A stretch of DNA of 64,000 nucleotides from Pseudomonadota bacterium (GCA_021808195.1 JAKBCE010000011.1:1-64000); one strand, 5' to 3'; numbered from the stretch's first letter, positions 45,618 through 56,205 are shown. Notes: generated from the letters alone by a model not told the origin. Numbers and translations: made by a program.

Positions 45618-48600
45618 ATGAGTCTCGACCCGATCCTCGAGCGGCTCAACGCGGCCCAGCGCGCCGCGGTGACCGCCCCCCTCGGCCCGGTGCTGGTGCT
45701 GGCCGGAGCCGGCAGCGGCAAAACCCGCGTGCTCACGCACCGCATCGCCTGGCTGATCCAGGCCGAGGGAGTCTCGCCGCACTCCATCCTCGCGGTGACC
45801 TTCACCAACAAGGCCGCTGGCGAGATGCGCGCGCGCATCGAGTCCTTGCTCGGCATGCCGCCCGGGGTGCTGTGGATCGGTACCTTCCACGGCATCGCCC
45901 ACCGGCTGCTGCGCCGGCACTGGCACGAGGCCGGACTCATCGAGAGCTTCCAGATCATCGATTCGGAAGATCAGCAACGCCTGATCAAGAAGATCCTCAG
46001 AGCGCAGCAGCTCGATGAGACCCGCTGGGTGCCGCGGGAGGTGCAGTGGTTCATCAATTCGAACAAGGACGAGGGGCGCCGCAGCAAGCACTTAAAGGCC
46101 GGGGACGACCCGATTCGCGCCCAGATGATCCGGCTGTACGCGCTCTACGAGGATGCGTGTGCCCGCACTGGCGTGGTCGACTTTGCCGAGTTGCTGCTGC
46201 GAGCATTCGAGCTGTGGCGCGACCAGCCCGCGCTGCTCGCGCACTACCGCCAGCGGTTCCGTCACATCCTGGTTGATGAGTTCCAGGACACCAACACCAT
46301 CCAGTATGCATGGTTGAAGCTGATCGCCGGAGAGGGCGGCTGTCCGTTCGTGGTCGGCGATGACGATCAGTGCCTCGCGGCTGGCACAATGATCACGATG
46401 GCCGATGGTTCTCAGAAAGCTATCGAAAGGATTGAGGTCGGCGAAAAAATAATGTCGGGCTACGGCAGTGGCGATTTCAGGCCGGCTGTGGTGACACGAA
46501 AATTTTCCGCTCGGCGCACAGGCGCAATGATTCGCTTGCGCATGCGTTCAGGACGAATCATCTGCAGCACTCCTGAACACACCCATCTTGCCGGATACGT
46601 CTTGGGTGAGACGCCGCAAGCGCATTTTCTGTACCTCATGCACAAGGAGGGCGTCGGATACCGGCTCGGTACCTCACAGGTTTATACAAACGGGCAAGTC
46701 AAGCCCATGGTCGGCTTTAAGCAGCGGGCGCTCACAGAACATGCAGACGCTGCCTGGGTAATTCGCACTCATTCCAATGAGAATGACGCACGCCTCGATG
46801 AGACGCTCACATCACTAAAGTACGGGCTGCCCACGCTGCCGTTCGTTCCGCGCAAGGGAAAGGCGCGCAACGGGCTGGTTCACGATCCGGAATACATTGC
46901 GCGAGTTTTTCGATCCGTCGATTCCGTTTCCGCTGCGGCGAAACTTCTCGCCGATGTTGGATTAGATCTGGAACGCCCTCATCATGCGCCTCGCAGCCGA
47001 AACTCATGTCGGCGAAACCTTGTGATTACATTGTGCGGTGATCGTCGTGGAGCAAATCCGATGCACTGCATAAGCATCGTAGGAACGAGCGAGGCGGATA
47101 AGGCCGTACTGAAGGAGAATGGATTCAGCGTCAGAGCGGCGAAGAGCGGGTCGAAGAGTTGGCGGTTCGAGACGGTACGAAGTGATTTCGGCGACCTGAT
47201 GGAAATTGCACGGCGCATTCGCGATGCACTTGGTGCGCGTTACATTCTACAGGCGAGAATTCTAAATCGCTCGCTTCCGTTTACTCGTGCTGCGGCTATT
47301 CGGCCTGGAATGGCCATGGCGACTCATCATTCTGGATTCGATATTGTGGATCAAGTTGAATACCAGGAGTCAAATACTGACGTCTTTGATCTGAACGTCG
47401 ATCGTACACACAATTACATTGCGAACGGCGTTGTTACGCACAACTCTGTGTACGGCTGGCGCGGCGCACGGGTGGAGAATCTGCAGCAATTCGGTCGTGA
47501 TTTTCCCGCCGTCAAATTGTACCGGCTTGAGCAGAATTACCGCTCCACCGGCGCCATCCTGTCCGCGGCCAATGGGCTGATCGCCAACAATTCCGGTCGC
47601 CTGGGCAAGACGCTCTGGACGAGCGGTGAGCAGGGCGAGCCGATCCGGATCTATGCTGCGTTCAACGAACGCGACGAGGCTGAGTTCGTCTGTCAGCGCA
47701 TTCGCGACCACGTGGCGCACGGTGGTCTGCATCGTGACGTCGCAATTCTTTACCGCTCGAATGCCCAGTCGCGTGTGTTCGAAGAGACGTTCCTCGCTGC
47801 GCGCGTACCGTACCGCGTGTACGGAGGCTTGCGCTTCTTCGAGCGTGCCGAAATCAAGGACGCTCTGGCGTATATGCGGCTCATCGTCAACCGTCGAGAT
47901 GACGCCTCCTTCGAGCGTGTCGTCAACCTGCCGACGCGCGGTATCGGCGCGAAGAGTCTCGACACGGTCCGCGCCGCGGCCCGCGAGGCAGGCTGTCCGC
48001 TCTGGGAGGCTGCGCATGCCTGTCTCGGCGATGCGCTCGGACCGAAGGCCTCCGGTGCGCTGCGCGGCTTTCTCGAGCTCATCGAGCGGCTGGCCGAAGA
48101 GGTGAAGGGCCTCGCGCTGCACGAGCAGGTCGACCGCATGCTTGCCGTCACGGGACTGATCGAATTTCAGCGCCGCGACAAGGCCGATCGCGGCGAGGCC
48201 CGTGTCGAGAACCTCGAGGAACTGGTGAGTGCCGCGCGCGGCTTCAACACCGAGGGGCTCGACACCGAGCTGCCGCCGCTCGAGGCCTTCCTCGCACACG
48301 TGACGCTTGAGTCGGGCGAGGGGCAGGCGGACGCGTGGGAGGACTGCGTACAGATGATGACGCTGCATACAGCCAAGGGACTTGAGTTTCCGATCGTGTT
48401 CCTGAGCGGGATGGAGGACGGCCTCTTTCCCCACCAGCGCTCGATCAGCGATCTCGACGGGCTGGAGGAGGAGCGCCGTCTCTGCTACGTCGGCATGACG
48501 CGAGCGATGAAGCAACTGTACCTGACCTACGCCGAGCAACGTCGTCTGCACGGCATCGACAGCTTCAGTCAGCCGTCGCGCTTCATCAAGGAGACCCCCG

Positions 48601-48902
48601 AGGAGCTGATCGAGGAAATCCGCCCGCGCCTGCAGATAAGCCGGCCCGTGGCGGCGGGACGCTTCGCGCGGGAGCCGTCGTATCCAAGCACTCCTGTGCG
48701 CCGTCCGGTCTACGCGCCACGCAACGAGCCACCGCCTGCCCCCGGCATGCGTCTCGGCGCTCGTGTTCGGCACGGCAAATTCGGCGAGGGCGTGATTCTC
48801 AATCTCGAGGGCAACGGCGCGCAGGCTCGCGTGCAGGTCAACTTTGAGCAGCACGGCGCGAAGTGGCTGGTCATGCAGTACGCCAATCTGGAACCCCTAT
48901 GA
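45618..48902 (+). CDS. uvrD: UvrD-family DNA helicase II interrupted by an intein
   Basis: A 1094-aa precursor; removal of the intein (residues 252-609) leaves a 736-aa SF1A helicase of normal UvrD size. Extein motifs: Q-motif NAAQRAAV, Walker A AGAGSGKT (Lys35), TFTNKAAGEMRAR, the Walker B DEFQDTN and VGDDDQ, then after the intein SVYGWRGARVENL, QNYRSTG, TLHTAKGLEFP and VGMTRAM. It unwinds DNA in nucleotide excision and mismatch repair, so activity depends on splicing. The C-terminal Tudor-like end (GARVRHGKFGEGVILN) is intact. Its stop overlaps trkA (ATGA). Confidence 0.95.
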   Translation: MSLDPILERLNAAQRAAVTAPLGPVLVLAGAGSGKTRVLTHRIAWLIQAEGVSPHSILAVTFTNKAAGEMRARIESLLGMPPGVLWIGTFHGIAHRLLRRHWHEAGLIESFQIIDSEDQQRLIKKILRAQQLDETRWVPREVQWFINSNKDEGRRSKHLKAGDDPIRAQMIRLYALYEDACARTGVVDFAELLLRAFELWRDQPALLAHYRQRFRHILVDEFQDTNTIQYAWLKLIAGEGGCPFVVGDDDQCLAAGTMITMADGSQKAIERIEVGEKIMSGYGSGDFRPAVVTRKFSARRTGAMIRLRMRSGRIICSTPEHTHLAGYVLGETPQAHFLYLMHKEGVGYRLGTSQVYTNGQVKPMVGFKQRALTEHADAAWVIRTHSNENDARLDETLTSLKYGLPTLPFVPRKGKARNGLVHDPEYIARVFRSVDSVSAAAKLLADVGLDLERPHHAPRSRNSCRRNLVITLCGDRRGANPMHCISIVGTSEADKAVLKENGFSVRAAKSGSKSWRFETVRSDFGDLMEIARRIRDALGARYILQARILNRSLPFTRAAAIRPGMAMATHHSGFDIVDQVEYQESNTDVFDLNVDRTHNYIANGVVTHNSVYGWRGARVENLQQFGRDFPAVKLYRLEQNYRSTGAILSAANGLIANNSGRLGKTLWTSGEQGEPIRIYAAFNERDEAEFVCQRIRDHVAHGGLHRDVAILYRSNAQSRVFEETFLAARVPYRVYGGLRFFERAEIKDALAYMRLIVNRRDDASFERVVNLPTRGIGAKSLDTVRAAAREAGCPLWEAAHACLGDALGPKASGALRGFLELIERLAEEVKGLALHEQVDRMLAVTGLIEFQRRDKADRGEARVENLEELVSAARGFNTEGLDTELPPLEAFLAHVTLESGEGQADAWEDCVQMMTLHTAKGLEFPIVFLSGMEDGLFPHQRSISDLDGLEEERRLCYVGMTRAMKQLYLTYAEQRRLHGIDSFSQPSRFIKETPEELIEEIRPRLQISRPVAAGRFAREPSYPSTPVRRPVYAPRNEPPPAPGMRLGARVRHGKFGEGVILNLEGNGAQARVQVNFEQHGAKWLVMQYANLEPL
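46371..47444 (+). mobile_element. intein inserted in UvrD helicase motif (between Q and S of QSVYGWRG)
   Basis: This 358-codon in-frame insertion starts with Cys1 (CLAAGTMITMADGSQKAI, splicing block A), has the TxxH of block B (TPEH at 67-70 of the intein), and ends with block F/G NVDRTHNYIANGVVTHN, directly followed by Ser as +1 nucleophile. This is a complete class-1 splicing domain. The middle (about residues 75-320, including FLYLMHKEGVGYRLG and LLADVGLDLERPHHAP) is long enough for a homing endonuclease of the LAGLIDADG/DOD kind, though the motifs are degenerate. Base composition is clearly lower in GC (hand counts of 40-53% in 60-base rows) than the surrounding helicase, supporting foreign origin. 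Confidence 0.93.
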
Positions 48903-50269
48903 AGATACTGATCCTCGGCGCCGGTCAGGTGGGCCGCACGGTGGCCCGTCATTTCTCGCGCGAAGAAGCCAATGACGTGACCGTGGTGGACAATGACGAG
49001 GACGTGCTGCGCGAGTTGCAGGACCGTCTCGACGTGCACACGGTCGCGGGCAACGCCGCTTTCCCGAGCGTGCTGGAAGCGGCGGGCGCCGCCGAGGCCG
49101 ACATCCTGGTGGCGCTGACGAACAGCGACGAAGTCAATATGATCGCCTGTGCGGTCGCCTACCGGTTATTCCGTACGCCGACCAAGATCGCGCGCATCCG
49201 CTCGGCTGAATACACCTCACGCCCCCAGCTGTTCAGTGAGATGGCAATTCCGGTCGATGTGTTCATCAGCCCCGAGCAGCTCGTCACCGAATACCTCGAG
49301 CAGCTGATTCACCAGCCCGGTGCCATGCAGGTCCTTGAGTTTGCCGCCGGCAAAGTGCGTCTCGCCGGTGCTCGCGCCGAGCCGGGCGGCGCGCTCGTCG
49401 GCCACGCACTGCGCGAGTTGCCGGAGCACCTGGGCCGCGTCGAGACGCGTGTGGTGGCGATCTACCGCGGCGGGCGGACTATACCGCCGGAGGGGGATAC
49501 GGTCATCGAGGCAGGCGATGAGGTATTTTTTCTCGCCGCACGCGAGGATGTCCGCCGCGTGATCGACGAGTTGCGTCGCGAAGACGCGCGGGTGCGCCGC
49601 ATCCTCATCGCCGGTGGCGGCAACATCGGTCTGCGGCTGGCCCGCTCGCTCGAGCGCAGCGCGCAGATCAAGCTGATCGAGCACGATCCACGCCGCGCGC
49701 AGCTGGTTTCCGAGCAGCTCGAAAATACCATCGTACTCGCCGGCGACGCGGCCGATGAGGAGTTGCTCATCGAGGAGAATATCGACAGCGCGGATGTTTT
49801 TGCCGCCATCACCAACTCCGAGGAGGCGAACATACTCTCGGCCATGCTTGCCAAGCGGCTGGGCGCGCGCAAGGTAATGGCGTTGGTGAACAAGCCTTCA
49901 TACGCCGACCTGATCGAAAGCGGCAGTATCGATGTCGCCGTCGCTCCGCAGACCATCACGATCGGATCGCTTCTCGCTCATGTGCGCCGCGGTGACGTCG
50001 TACGCGTGCACTCGTTGCGCCGCGGAGCGGCCGAGGCGATCGAGGCGGTGGTGCGCGGCGAGGAGCACAGCTCGCGCGTCGTCGGCCGCACGGTCGAGCA
50101 GATCGCGCTTCCCGAGGGTGCCTCGATCGGTGCGATCGTGCGCGGCGAGCAGGTCATCATGGCCCATCACGACACGCGCGTGCAGTCGAACGATCACCTG
50201 ATCCTCTTTCTCGCCGACCGCCGTCACATCGATGCGGTGGAGCGGCTGCTCATGAGGACGGCCCCCTAG
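48899..50269 (+). CDS. trkA: Trk potassium uptake regulatory subunit TrkA
   Basis: A 456-aa peripheral inner-membrane protein with two tandem RCK/TrkA-N halves: ILGAGQVGRTVARHFSREE (NAD-binding glycines) at residue 3 and ILIAGGGNIGLRLARSLE near 236, each followed by a TrkA-C domain (about 140-215 and 370-450). It binds NAD(H)/ATP and gates TrkH. ATG 48899 overlaps the uvrD stop; the next gene, trkH, starts 7 bp after. Confidence 0.95.
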   Translation: MKILILGAGQVGRTVARHFSREEANDVTVVDNDEDVLRELQDRLDVHTVAGNAAFPSVLEAAGAAEADILVALTNSDEVNMIACAVAYRLFRTPTKIARIRSAEYTSRPQLFSEMAIPVDVFISPEQLVTEYLEQLIHQPGAMQVLEFAAGKVRLAGARAEPGGALVGHALRELPEHLGRVETRVVAIYRGGRTIPPEGDTVIEAGDEVFFLAAREDVRRVIDELRREDARVRRILIAGGGNIGLRLARSLERSAQIKLIEHDPRRAQLVSEQLENTIVLAGDAADEELLIEENIDSADVFAAITNSEEANILSAMLAKRLGARKVMALVNKPSYADLIESGSIDVAVAPQTITIGSLLAHVRRGDVVRVHSLRRGAAEAIEAVVRGEEHSSRVVGRTVEQIALPEGASIGAIVRGEQVIMAHHDTRVQSNDHLILFLADRRHIDAVERLLMRTAP

Positions 50270-50276
50270 GCCAGGC

Positions 50277-51731
50277 ATGATCGGCATCATCTATTTTCTC
50301 GGCTTGATCCTGGCCGCCTTCGGTCTGGTGTATCTGCTGCCCATCGGCTGCTCACTCGTCACGGGCGACGGGCTGTGGCCGACCTTCCTGGTATGCGCTG
50401 CGCTGACCGCTACGATCGGTGCCGGGATGGCCGCACTGACCTTCAAGTACCGGCGGGAGCTCAAGCCGCGCGACGGCTTCATGCTGGTGACGGTCGGCTG
50501 GTTGCTGCTCGCCGTTGCGGCCACACTCCCGCTACTGATGGCGATGCCCGGGCTGACTTTCACCCGAGCGTTGTTCGAGACGATGTCGGGTCTCACCACG
50601 ACTGGTTCGACGGTCTTCACCGGGCTCGACACGCTGGCCCCGTCGCTGAATTTCTGGCGCTGCTCGCTCATCTGGGTGGGGGGTCTCGCGGTGATCGTGG
50701 TAGCGATGGGCGTGATGCCGCTGCTCGGCATCGGCGGCATGGACCTGTACAAAGCCGATGCGCCCGGCCCGGTGAAGGATCAGAAGCTCGAGCCGCGCAT
50801 CACCGAAGCGGCCCGCTCGGTCTGGCTGGTCTATGTGCTGCTCACGGCGGCAGGCATCATCGCGCTGCGGGTCGCCGGCATGAACTGGTTCGATGCGATC
50901 TGCCACGCATTTTCTGCCGTCTCGCTGGGTGGATTTTCCACCCACGATGCCAGCATTGCCTATTTCAATTCGCCAGCGGTGGAATTCGTGTTGATGCTGC
51001 TGATGCTGGCCGCGTCGATGAATTTCACCCGCCACTTCGTTGCCCTGCGTCGCCTGACGCTCAAGCCCTATCGGAATGATCCCGAATTCAAGGCGATGGC
51101 GATCATTCTGTCGTTGAGCGTCGTCGGCATCGCACTGCTGCTGCTCAACGACGGGGTGTACGGGAATTTCAATACCGCGCTGCGTTACGCCGCGTTCAAC
51201 GTCATCTCCATGGCGACGACCACCGGGTGGGTCAACCTCGGACACGGCAGCTTTGAGCATTGGCCGGTGTTTGCCCCGATCTGGATGCTGTTTCTCTCCG
51301 GAATCGTCTGCAGCACCGGCACCAGTGGCGGCGGCATCAAGATGTTCCGTACTCTGGTGCTGGCGCGCCAGGCCGAGCGTGAGTTGAAGCTGCTGGTGCA
51401 CCCGAGCGCCGTCGCGCCCGTTCGAGTCGGTCGCCGGCCGATCTCGGCACGGGTGGCCGATGCGGTGTTGGCGTTCATTTTTTTGTACTTCATGGCCGTG
51501 GCGCTGCTGGTGTTTGCCATGCTGCTCAGCGGTATGGGTTTCGATTCGGCCTTTCGTCTGGTCGTGGCCTCGATCAACAATACCGCTTATGGGCTGCCGG
51601 GACACGCCGCCTGGAACCTGCATGCGCTGAGCGCACCACAGATCTGGATCTGCACGGTGGCGATGCTGCTCGGCCGTCTCGAGATCTTCAGCGTCATCGT
51701 GCTGTTTACCCGCACATTCTGGCGCAAGTAA
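50277..51731 (+). CDS. trkH: Trk system potassium uptake protein TrkH
   Basis: A 484-aa membrane pore protein with the four-fold repeated M1-P-M2 plan of the SKT superfamily. Filter-like glycines occur in SGLTTTGSTVF, SAVSLGGFSTHD, MATTTGWVNLG and INNTAYGLPG; the conserved GTSGGGIKMFR loop is present. Works with the preceding TrkA for proton-coupled K+ uptake. Convergent with the solute-binding gene downstream (28-bp gap). Confidence 0.96.
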   Translation: MIGIIYFLGLILAAFGLVYLLPIGCSLVTGDGLWPTFLVCAALTATIGAGMAALTFKYRRELKPRDGFMLVTVGWLLLAVAATLPLLMAMPGLTFTRALFETMSGLTTTGSTVFTGLDTLAPSLNFWRCSLIWVGGLAVIVVAMGVMPLLGIGGMDLYKADAPGPVKDQKLEPRITEAARSVWLVYVLLTAAGIIALRVAGMNWFDAICHAFSAVSLGGFSTHDASIAYFNSPAVEFVLMLLMLAASMNFTRHFVALRRLTLKPYRNDPEFKAMAIILSLSVVGIALLLLNDGVYGNFNTALRYAAFNVISMATTTGWVNLGHGSFEHWPVFAPIWMLFLSGIVCSTGTSGGGIKMFRTLVLARQAERELKLLVHPSAVAPVRVGRRPISARVADAVLAFIFLYFMAVALLVFAMLLSGMGFDSAFRLVVASINNTAYGLPGHAAWNLHALSAPQIWICTVAMLLGRLEIFSVIVLFTRTFWRK

Positions 51732-51759
51732 GTCGGTCTGCGAACGTCGCCCGACGCGC

Positions 51760-53379
51760 TCAGCGCGCCAGCGAGCGCAGGCCAAGCTCGCGGCTGTAAG
51801 TGACATCCATGACGTTGTCGTACCAGCCGGTCACGCGCGGCTTGACCAGGTGCTTGCTGACGTAAAAGTACAGCGGAATGATGGGCTGGTCGTGCAGCAT
51901 CAACCGTTCCGCCTGCTCGAGCAGCGCGATGCGCCGCGCCGGATCGAGTGTCGCCTCGGCCCGATCGACCAGGCTGTCGTAGGCGGCATTGTCGTAGTGC
52001 GGCAGGTTGATGCCGAAGTCGCTCTTGAAGTATTGCGCGAAGGTATACGGATCGTTGTAGTCGCCAATCCAGCTCGAGCGAAAAACCGTGGCTTGACCGC
52101 TGCTGATGTCGTGCATCAGTGAGCTGAAGTCCTCGGCTTGCAGCGAAACTCGTATGCCGAGCGTACGGCGCCACATCGAGGCGACGGCGAGCGCCACGTC
52201 TTCGTTGACTTCCCCGGTGTTGTACTCGAGTGTGAAGTGCAGGGGGTGCGAGGCGGAGTAGCCGGCGGCGGCGTACAGGCGGCGTGCCGCGGCGATGCGC
52301 TTGGCCCGATCGAGCGCGTGCCAAGCGGGTGCTTGTGGCGTGTAGCCGTCCGTTCCAGGGGGCACCCAGCTGTACGCCGGCAACTCGCCGGCCCGCAGCA
52401 CGAGACGGGTCAGGCGCCCCCGGTCGATGGCCATGGCGAGCGCCCGGCGCAGTCCGGGCTCGCCCTTGAACGGCGCGCGCCGTAGGTTGAAGCCGTAGAA
52501 GTACGTGCCGAGTTCGGGCTCGATATGTAGCTGGCCGCCGAGATGGTTGCGGATCCAGCCGATTTCGGTTCGCGGTACGACATCCATGATGTCGAGTTCG
52601 CCGGCCCGGTACATCTCGAGCTCGGCGTTCTCATCCGTGGCAATGACGTAGCGGACACCAGCGAGGCGGGTGAGACTGTTGCGCCAGTAGTCCGGATTGC
52701 GCGCGAGCTCGATGTACGAGCCGTGCACCCAGCGGGTGAGCACGAATGCGCCGTCGGACGGCATGTGGCCGGGCTGGGCATACGCAGCACCATAGCGAGC
52801 GAGCAGCGCAGGGTCGACCGGGCAGGTTGCCGGATGGGCGAGCAGGGCGGGCAGGTAATGCGCCGGGGCGCGCAGATCCACCACGACGGTATACGGTGTA
52901 GGCGCGAGCACACCGAGTTCCGTGATCGGACGCTGGCCGGCAATGATGCCGCGCGCGTGGCGGATGACGCTCACAACCGCGGCATAATCGGAGGCCGTGC
53001 GCGGATCGACCAGCCGACGCAGCCCAGCGACGAAGTCCGTCGCGAGTACCGGGGCGCCGGTGGACCACCGGGCGTCGTGCCGTAGCGAAAACGTGTACGT
53101 CTTGCCATCGGAGCTGACTGTCCAGCCCGTCGCAATGCCGGGCGCGGGTCGTCCGCGCCGGTCAAGCGTCGTCAGCCCCTCGCAGATGTCGCGCAAAACC
53201 CGCTGGGCCTCTACGGAGCGGGCCTTTTGCGGATCCAGCGAGTCGGGCTCGAGATCCAGCCCGCGCAGCAGGATGTCTTCGCTGCGGCGCTGTGCCGGTG
53301 CAGCGCCCTGGCGGGCGCAGCCGCAGAGTGCGGCGCATGCGAGCAGCAGTGCGGCCCAGCGCTCGACTCGAGTGCTCAC
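51760..53379 (-). CDS. family 5 extracellular solute-binding lipoprotein (OppA/DppA-like)
   Basis: A 539-aa periplasmic lipoprotein: the lipobox ends at Cys21 (AALCGCARQG). The SBP_bac_5 domain covers about residues 45-520, with ILLRGLDLEPDSLDPQKARSV at the N-terminal lobe, GLTTLDRRGRPAPGIATGW and TFSLRHDARWSTGAPVLATDF; these are the usual oligopeptide-binding protein features. No permease or ATPase genes of an opp system are adjacent, so it may work with a transporter elsewhere or serve in peptide/murein-peptide recycling. It follows pyrF with a 6-bp gap in the mnmG-pyrF operon. Confidence 0.9.
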   Translation of the reverse strand: MSTRVERWAALLLACAALCGCARQGAAPAQRRSEDILLRGLDLEPDSLDPQKARSVEAQRVLRDICEGLTTLDRRGRPAPGIATGWTVSSDGKTYTFSLRHDARWSTGAPVLATDFVAGLRRLVDPRTASDYAAVVSVIRHARGIIAGQRPITELGVLAPTPYTVVVDLRAPAHYLPALLAHPATCPVDPALLARYGAAYAQPGHMPSDGAFVLTRWVHGSYIELARNPDYWRNSLTRLAGVRYVIATDENAELEMYRAGELDIMDVVPRTEIGWIRNHLGGQLHIEPELGTYFYGFNLRRAPFKGEPGLRRALAMAIDRGRLTRLVLRAGELPAYSWVPPGTDGYTPQAPAWHALDRAKRIAAARRLYAAAGYSASHPLHFTLEYNTGEVNEDVALAVASMWRRTLGIRVSLQAEDFSSLMHDISSGQATVFRSSWIGDYNDPYTFAQYFKSDFGINLPHYDNAAYDSLVDRAEATLDPARRIALLEQAERLMLHDQPIIPLYFYVSKHLVKPRVTGWYDNVMDVTYSRELGLRSLAR

Positions 53380-53385
53380 AGCAAC

Positions 53386-54222
53386 TCAGTGCGCCGGACG
53401 CAGTCGGTGCGAATTGATCTGATCGCGCAGCTGCATGGCGGCGCTGCGTGCCGCTGTCGCAAAATCCTCGCCGCTGGATGCATACAGAATGCCGCGCGAG
53501 GAACTGATCAACAGGCCGGTTCCGCCTGCAGTCTGGCCGTTGCGTACTGCCGCGGCGACATCGCCACCCTGTGCGCCCACGCCGGGAACGAGCAATGGCA
53601 TCTCACCAACAATCCGCCGCACCTCCGCGAGTTCCTGCGGGTAGGTGGCGCCAACCACGAGCAGGCAGTTGCCGCGCGCGTTCCACTGTCCTGCGGCCAA
53701 CTCGGCCACCACGTGATAGAGCCGCCGAGCGCCACCGTCGACCATCAGATCCTGCAGGTCACGGCCACCGGGATTTGACGTACGGCACAGCACGATCACG
53801 CCGCGGTCGGCGTGCTTGAGAAACGGCTCGAGCGAATCGGTGCCGAGATACGGGTTGACCGTCACCGCGTCCGCCCCATACCGTTCGAATGCTTCGATCG
53901 CGTAGCGTTCCGCGGTGTTGCCCACATCGCCGCGCTTGGCATCGAGGATCACCGGCACGTCCGGGTAAGTGCTCTGAATGTACTCGATGGTGCGCTGCAG
54001 CTGATCCTCGGCCTCGTAGGCCGCGTAGTGCGCGAACTGCGGCTTGTAGGCGCACACCAGGTCCGCAGTCGCGTCGATGATGGCCTTGTTGAACTGGAAG
54101 ATGGGCGAGGCCTGCGCCGCGATGTGCTCGGGAAAGCGCTCGATCTCCGGATCGAGCCCGACGCATACCAGGGAGTCGCTGCGTGCCCAGCTGCGCTCGA
54201 GTCTGGCGATGAACGTGCTCAT
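53386..54222 (-). CDS. pyrF: orotidine 5'-phosphate decarboxylase (type 2)
   Basis: A 278-aa enzyme of the last UMP synthesis step. The catalytic Lys/Asp cluster is in [31 protein letters not shown] and [14 protein letters not shown] are typical of the longer subfamily 2 group, as is [12 protein letters not shown] with [10 protein letters not shown] at the phosphate site. ATG 54222 overlaps the mnmG stop (ATGA); the long upstream open frame is antisense-like and not used. Confidence 0.95.
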   Translation of the reverse strand: MSTFIARLERSWARSDSLVCVGLDPEIERFPEHIAAQASPIFQFNKAIIDATADLVCAYKPQFAHYAAYEAEDQLQRTIEYIQSTYPDVPVILDAKRGDVGNTAERYAIEAFERYGADAVTVNPYLGTDSLEPFLKHADRGVIVLCRTSNPGGRDLQDLMVDGGARRLYHVVAELAAGQWNARGNCLLVVGATYPQELAEVRRIVGEMPLLVPGVGAQGGDVAAAVRNGQTAGGTGLLISSSRGILYASSGEDFATAARSAAMQLRDQINSHRLRPAH

Positions 54223-56144
54223 GCGACGCGAGTCCCGGCCGACAGGGCGCGCTTTTTCAGGTGCACCAGCAGCAGCGTGACCGCCGCCGGCGTGACACCC
54301 GGCACCCGTCCGGCCTGCCCGACGGTGGACGGCCGGTATTCGCTGAGGCGCGTGCGCACCTCGTGCGACAGGCCGGCCACCTGCGCATAATCGATGTCTT
54401 CGGGCAAACGGGTCTCCTCGTTGCGGCGTTGGCGGTCGATTTCGTCTTGCTGGCGCTCGATGTACCCGGCGTACTTGGCAAGTGCTTCCACCTGGGTGCC
54501 CAGCTGCGCCGCCAGCCGCGCGTCGCTGACGCCTGCCGGATTGTCCTCGGCGGGGTCGATGATTTCGAGCAGAGCCTCGTAGCGCACCTCCGGGCGACGC
54601 AGCAGCTCCAGCGCCGACACGTCGCGCGCGAGCGGTCCGCCGAGCACTCGCGCGCACCACTGTGGATCGAGTGTCTCGGGATGCAGGCGCACGGCACGCA
54701 GCCGAGCCAGCTCGCGCTCGAGTCGCTGCTGCTTGGCCTCGAACAGCCTCCAGCGATCGTCGTCGATCAAGCCCAGGCGCCGGCCGATCGGCGTCAGGCG
54801 GGCATCGGCGTTGTCTTCGCGCAGCAGCAGACGGTGTTCGGCGCGGCTGGTGAACATACGGTACGGCTCACGCGTCCCACGGGTGACCAGATCATCGACC
54901 AGAACGCCGAGGTAACCGTCACTACGGTGCGGCACCCAGGGCGCATCGCCGCGCACTGCGAGCGCGGCGTTGATGCCGGCGAGCAACCCTTGCGCGGCCG
55001 CTTCTTCGTAGCCCGTGGTGCCATTGATCTGCCCGGCGAAATACAGGCCCTCGAGCGGGCGTGTCTCGAGCGACGGTCGCAGGTCGCGCGGATCGAAGAA
55101 GTCGTATTCGATCGCGTAACCGGGCCGCGTCAGGTGTGCCTGCTCGAACCCGGGGATGCTGCGCACCAGAGCGACCTGCACGTCAAAGGGCAGGCTGGTC
55201 GAGATGCCGTTGGGATAAATCTCGTGTGTGTCGAGCCCCTCGGGCTCGACGAAGATCTGATGCGCACGGCGGTCCGCAAAGCGCACCACCTTGTCCTCGA
55301 TTGACGGGCAGTAGCGCGGCCCGATCCCCTCGATCGCGCCGGTGAACAGCGGCGAGCGGTCGGTGGCCGCGCGGATGATTTCGTGCGTGTGCTCGGTCGT
55401 GTGCGTGATGTGACAGGCGATCTGGCGGGGGTGCTCCTCGGGGCGGCCGAGGAAGGAAAAGACCGGCACAGGCTGGTCGCTCTCCTGTACCGTCATGACG
55501 CCGTAATCGAGTGTGCGGCCGTCCAAGCGCGGCGGCGTGCCGGTCTTCAGTCGTCCGACACGCAGCGGCAGCTCGCGCAGGCGCGCGGCCAGACGGTTGG
55601 AAGGGGCATCGCCGGCGCGTCCGCCGGCATGATTGTCGAGACCGACGTGAATGCGGCCACCGAGGAACGTGCCGGCCGTCAGCACTACGCGGGGCGCTTC
55701 AAACACGATGCCGGTCACTGTGACGACGCCGCGTACCGTTGTGCCCTCCACCAGCAGATCGGCAGCCTCCTGCTGAAATACCGCGAGACCGTGTTCGGCT
55801 TCGATGAGCGCGCGGATCGCGCGCTTGTACAGCTGCCGGTCGGCTTGAGCGCGCGTGGCCCGTACTGCCGGCCCTTTGCTGCTATTGAGCGTGCGGAACT
55901 GAATGCCGGCTCGATCGGTGGCCTGCGCCATGGCGCCGCCGAGGGCATCGATTTCGCGTACCAGGTGGCCTTTGCCGATGCCGCCGATCGCCGGATTGCA
56001 GCTCATCTGTCCAAGCGTCTCGATGTTCTGCGTCAGCAGCAGCGTGCGCGCGCCCATGCGCGCCGCGGCCAGGGCCGCTTCGGTTCCGGCATGCCCGCCG
56101 CCGATGACGATGACCTCGAACGGATGGGTGAATCGCATTGCCAT
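54219..56144 (-). CDS. mnmG: tRNA uridine 5-carboxymethylaminomethyl modification enzyme MnmG (GidA)
   Basis: A 641-aa FAD protein that, with MnmE, builds cmnm5U34 in the wobble position of certain tRNAs. FAD motif [21 protein letters not shown], the Cys-containing [37 protein letters not shown] and [21 protein letters not shown] are all standard. The C-terminal helical domain that binds MnmE is complete ([21 protein letters not shown]). The start ATG 56144 precedes [13 protein letters not shown]; an ATG two codons later is also possible. First gene of the minus operon with pyrF and the solute-binding protein. Confidence 0.96.
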   Translation of the reverse strand: MAMRFTHPFEVIVIGGGHAGTEAALAAARMGARTLLLTQNIETLGQMSCNPAIGGIGKGHLVREIDALGGAMAQATDRAGIQFRTLNSSKGPAVRATRAQADRQLYKRAIRALIEAEHGLAVFQQEAADLLVEGTTVRGVVTVTGIVFEAPRVVLTAGTFLGGRIHVGLDNHAGGRAGDAPSNRLAARLRELPLRVGRLKTGTPPRLDGRTLDYGVMTVQESDQPVPVFSFLGRPEEHPRQIACHITHTTEHTHEIIRAATDRSPLFTGAIEGIGPRYCPSIEDKVVRFADRRAHQIFVEPEGLDTHEIYPNGISTSLPFDVQVALVRSIPGFEQAHLTRPGYAIEYDFFDPRDLRPSLETRPLEGLYFAGQINGTTGYEEAAAQGLLAGINAALAVRGDAPWVPHRSDGYLGVLVDDLVTRGTREPYRMFTSRAEHRLLLREDNADARLTPIGRRLGLIDDDRWRLFEAKQQRLERELARLRAVRLHPETLDPQWCARVLGGPLARDVSALELLRRPEVRYEALLEIIDPAEDNPAGVSDARLAAQLGTQVEALAKYAGYIERQQDEIDRQRRNEETRLPEDIDYAQVAGLSHEVRTRLSEYRPSTVGQAGRVPGVTPAAVTLLLVHLKKRALSAGTRVA

Positions 56145-56205
56145 AGTGTAGTGCAGCGCCCGGCCCGGCCCAACCGGCACGCCCGGGAACCTTGCATTAT
56201 GATGC

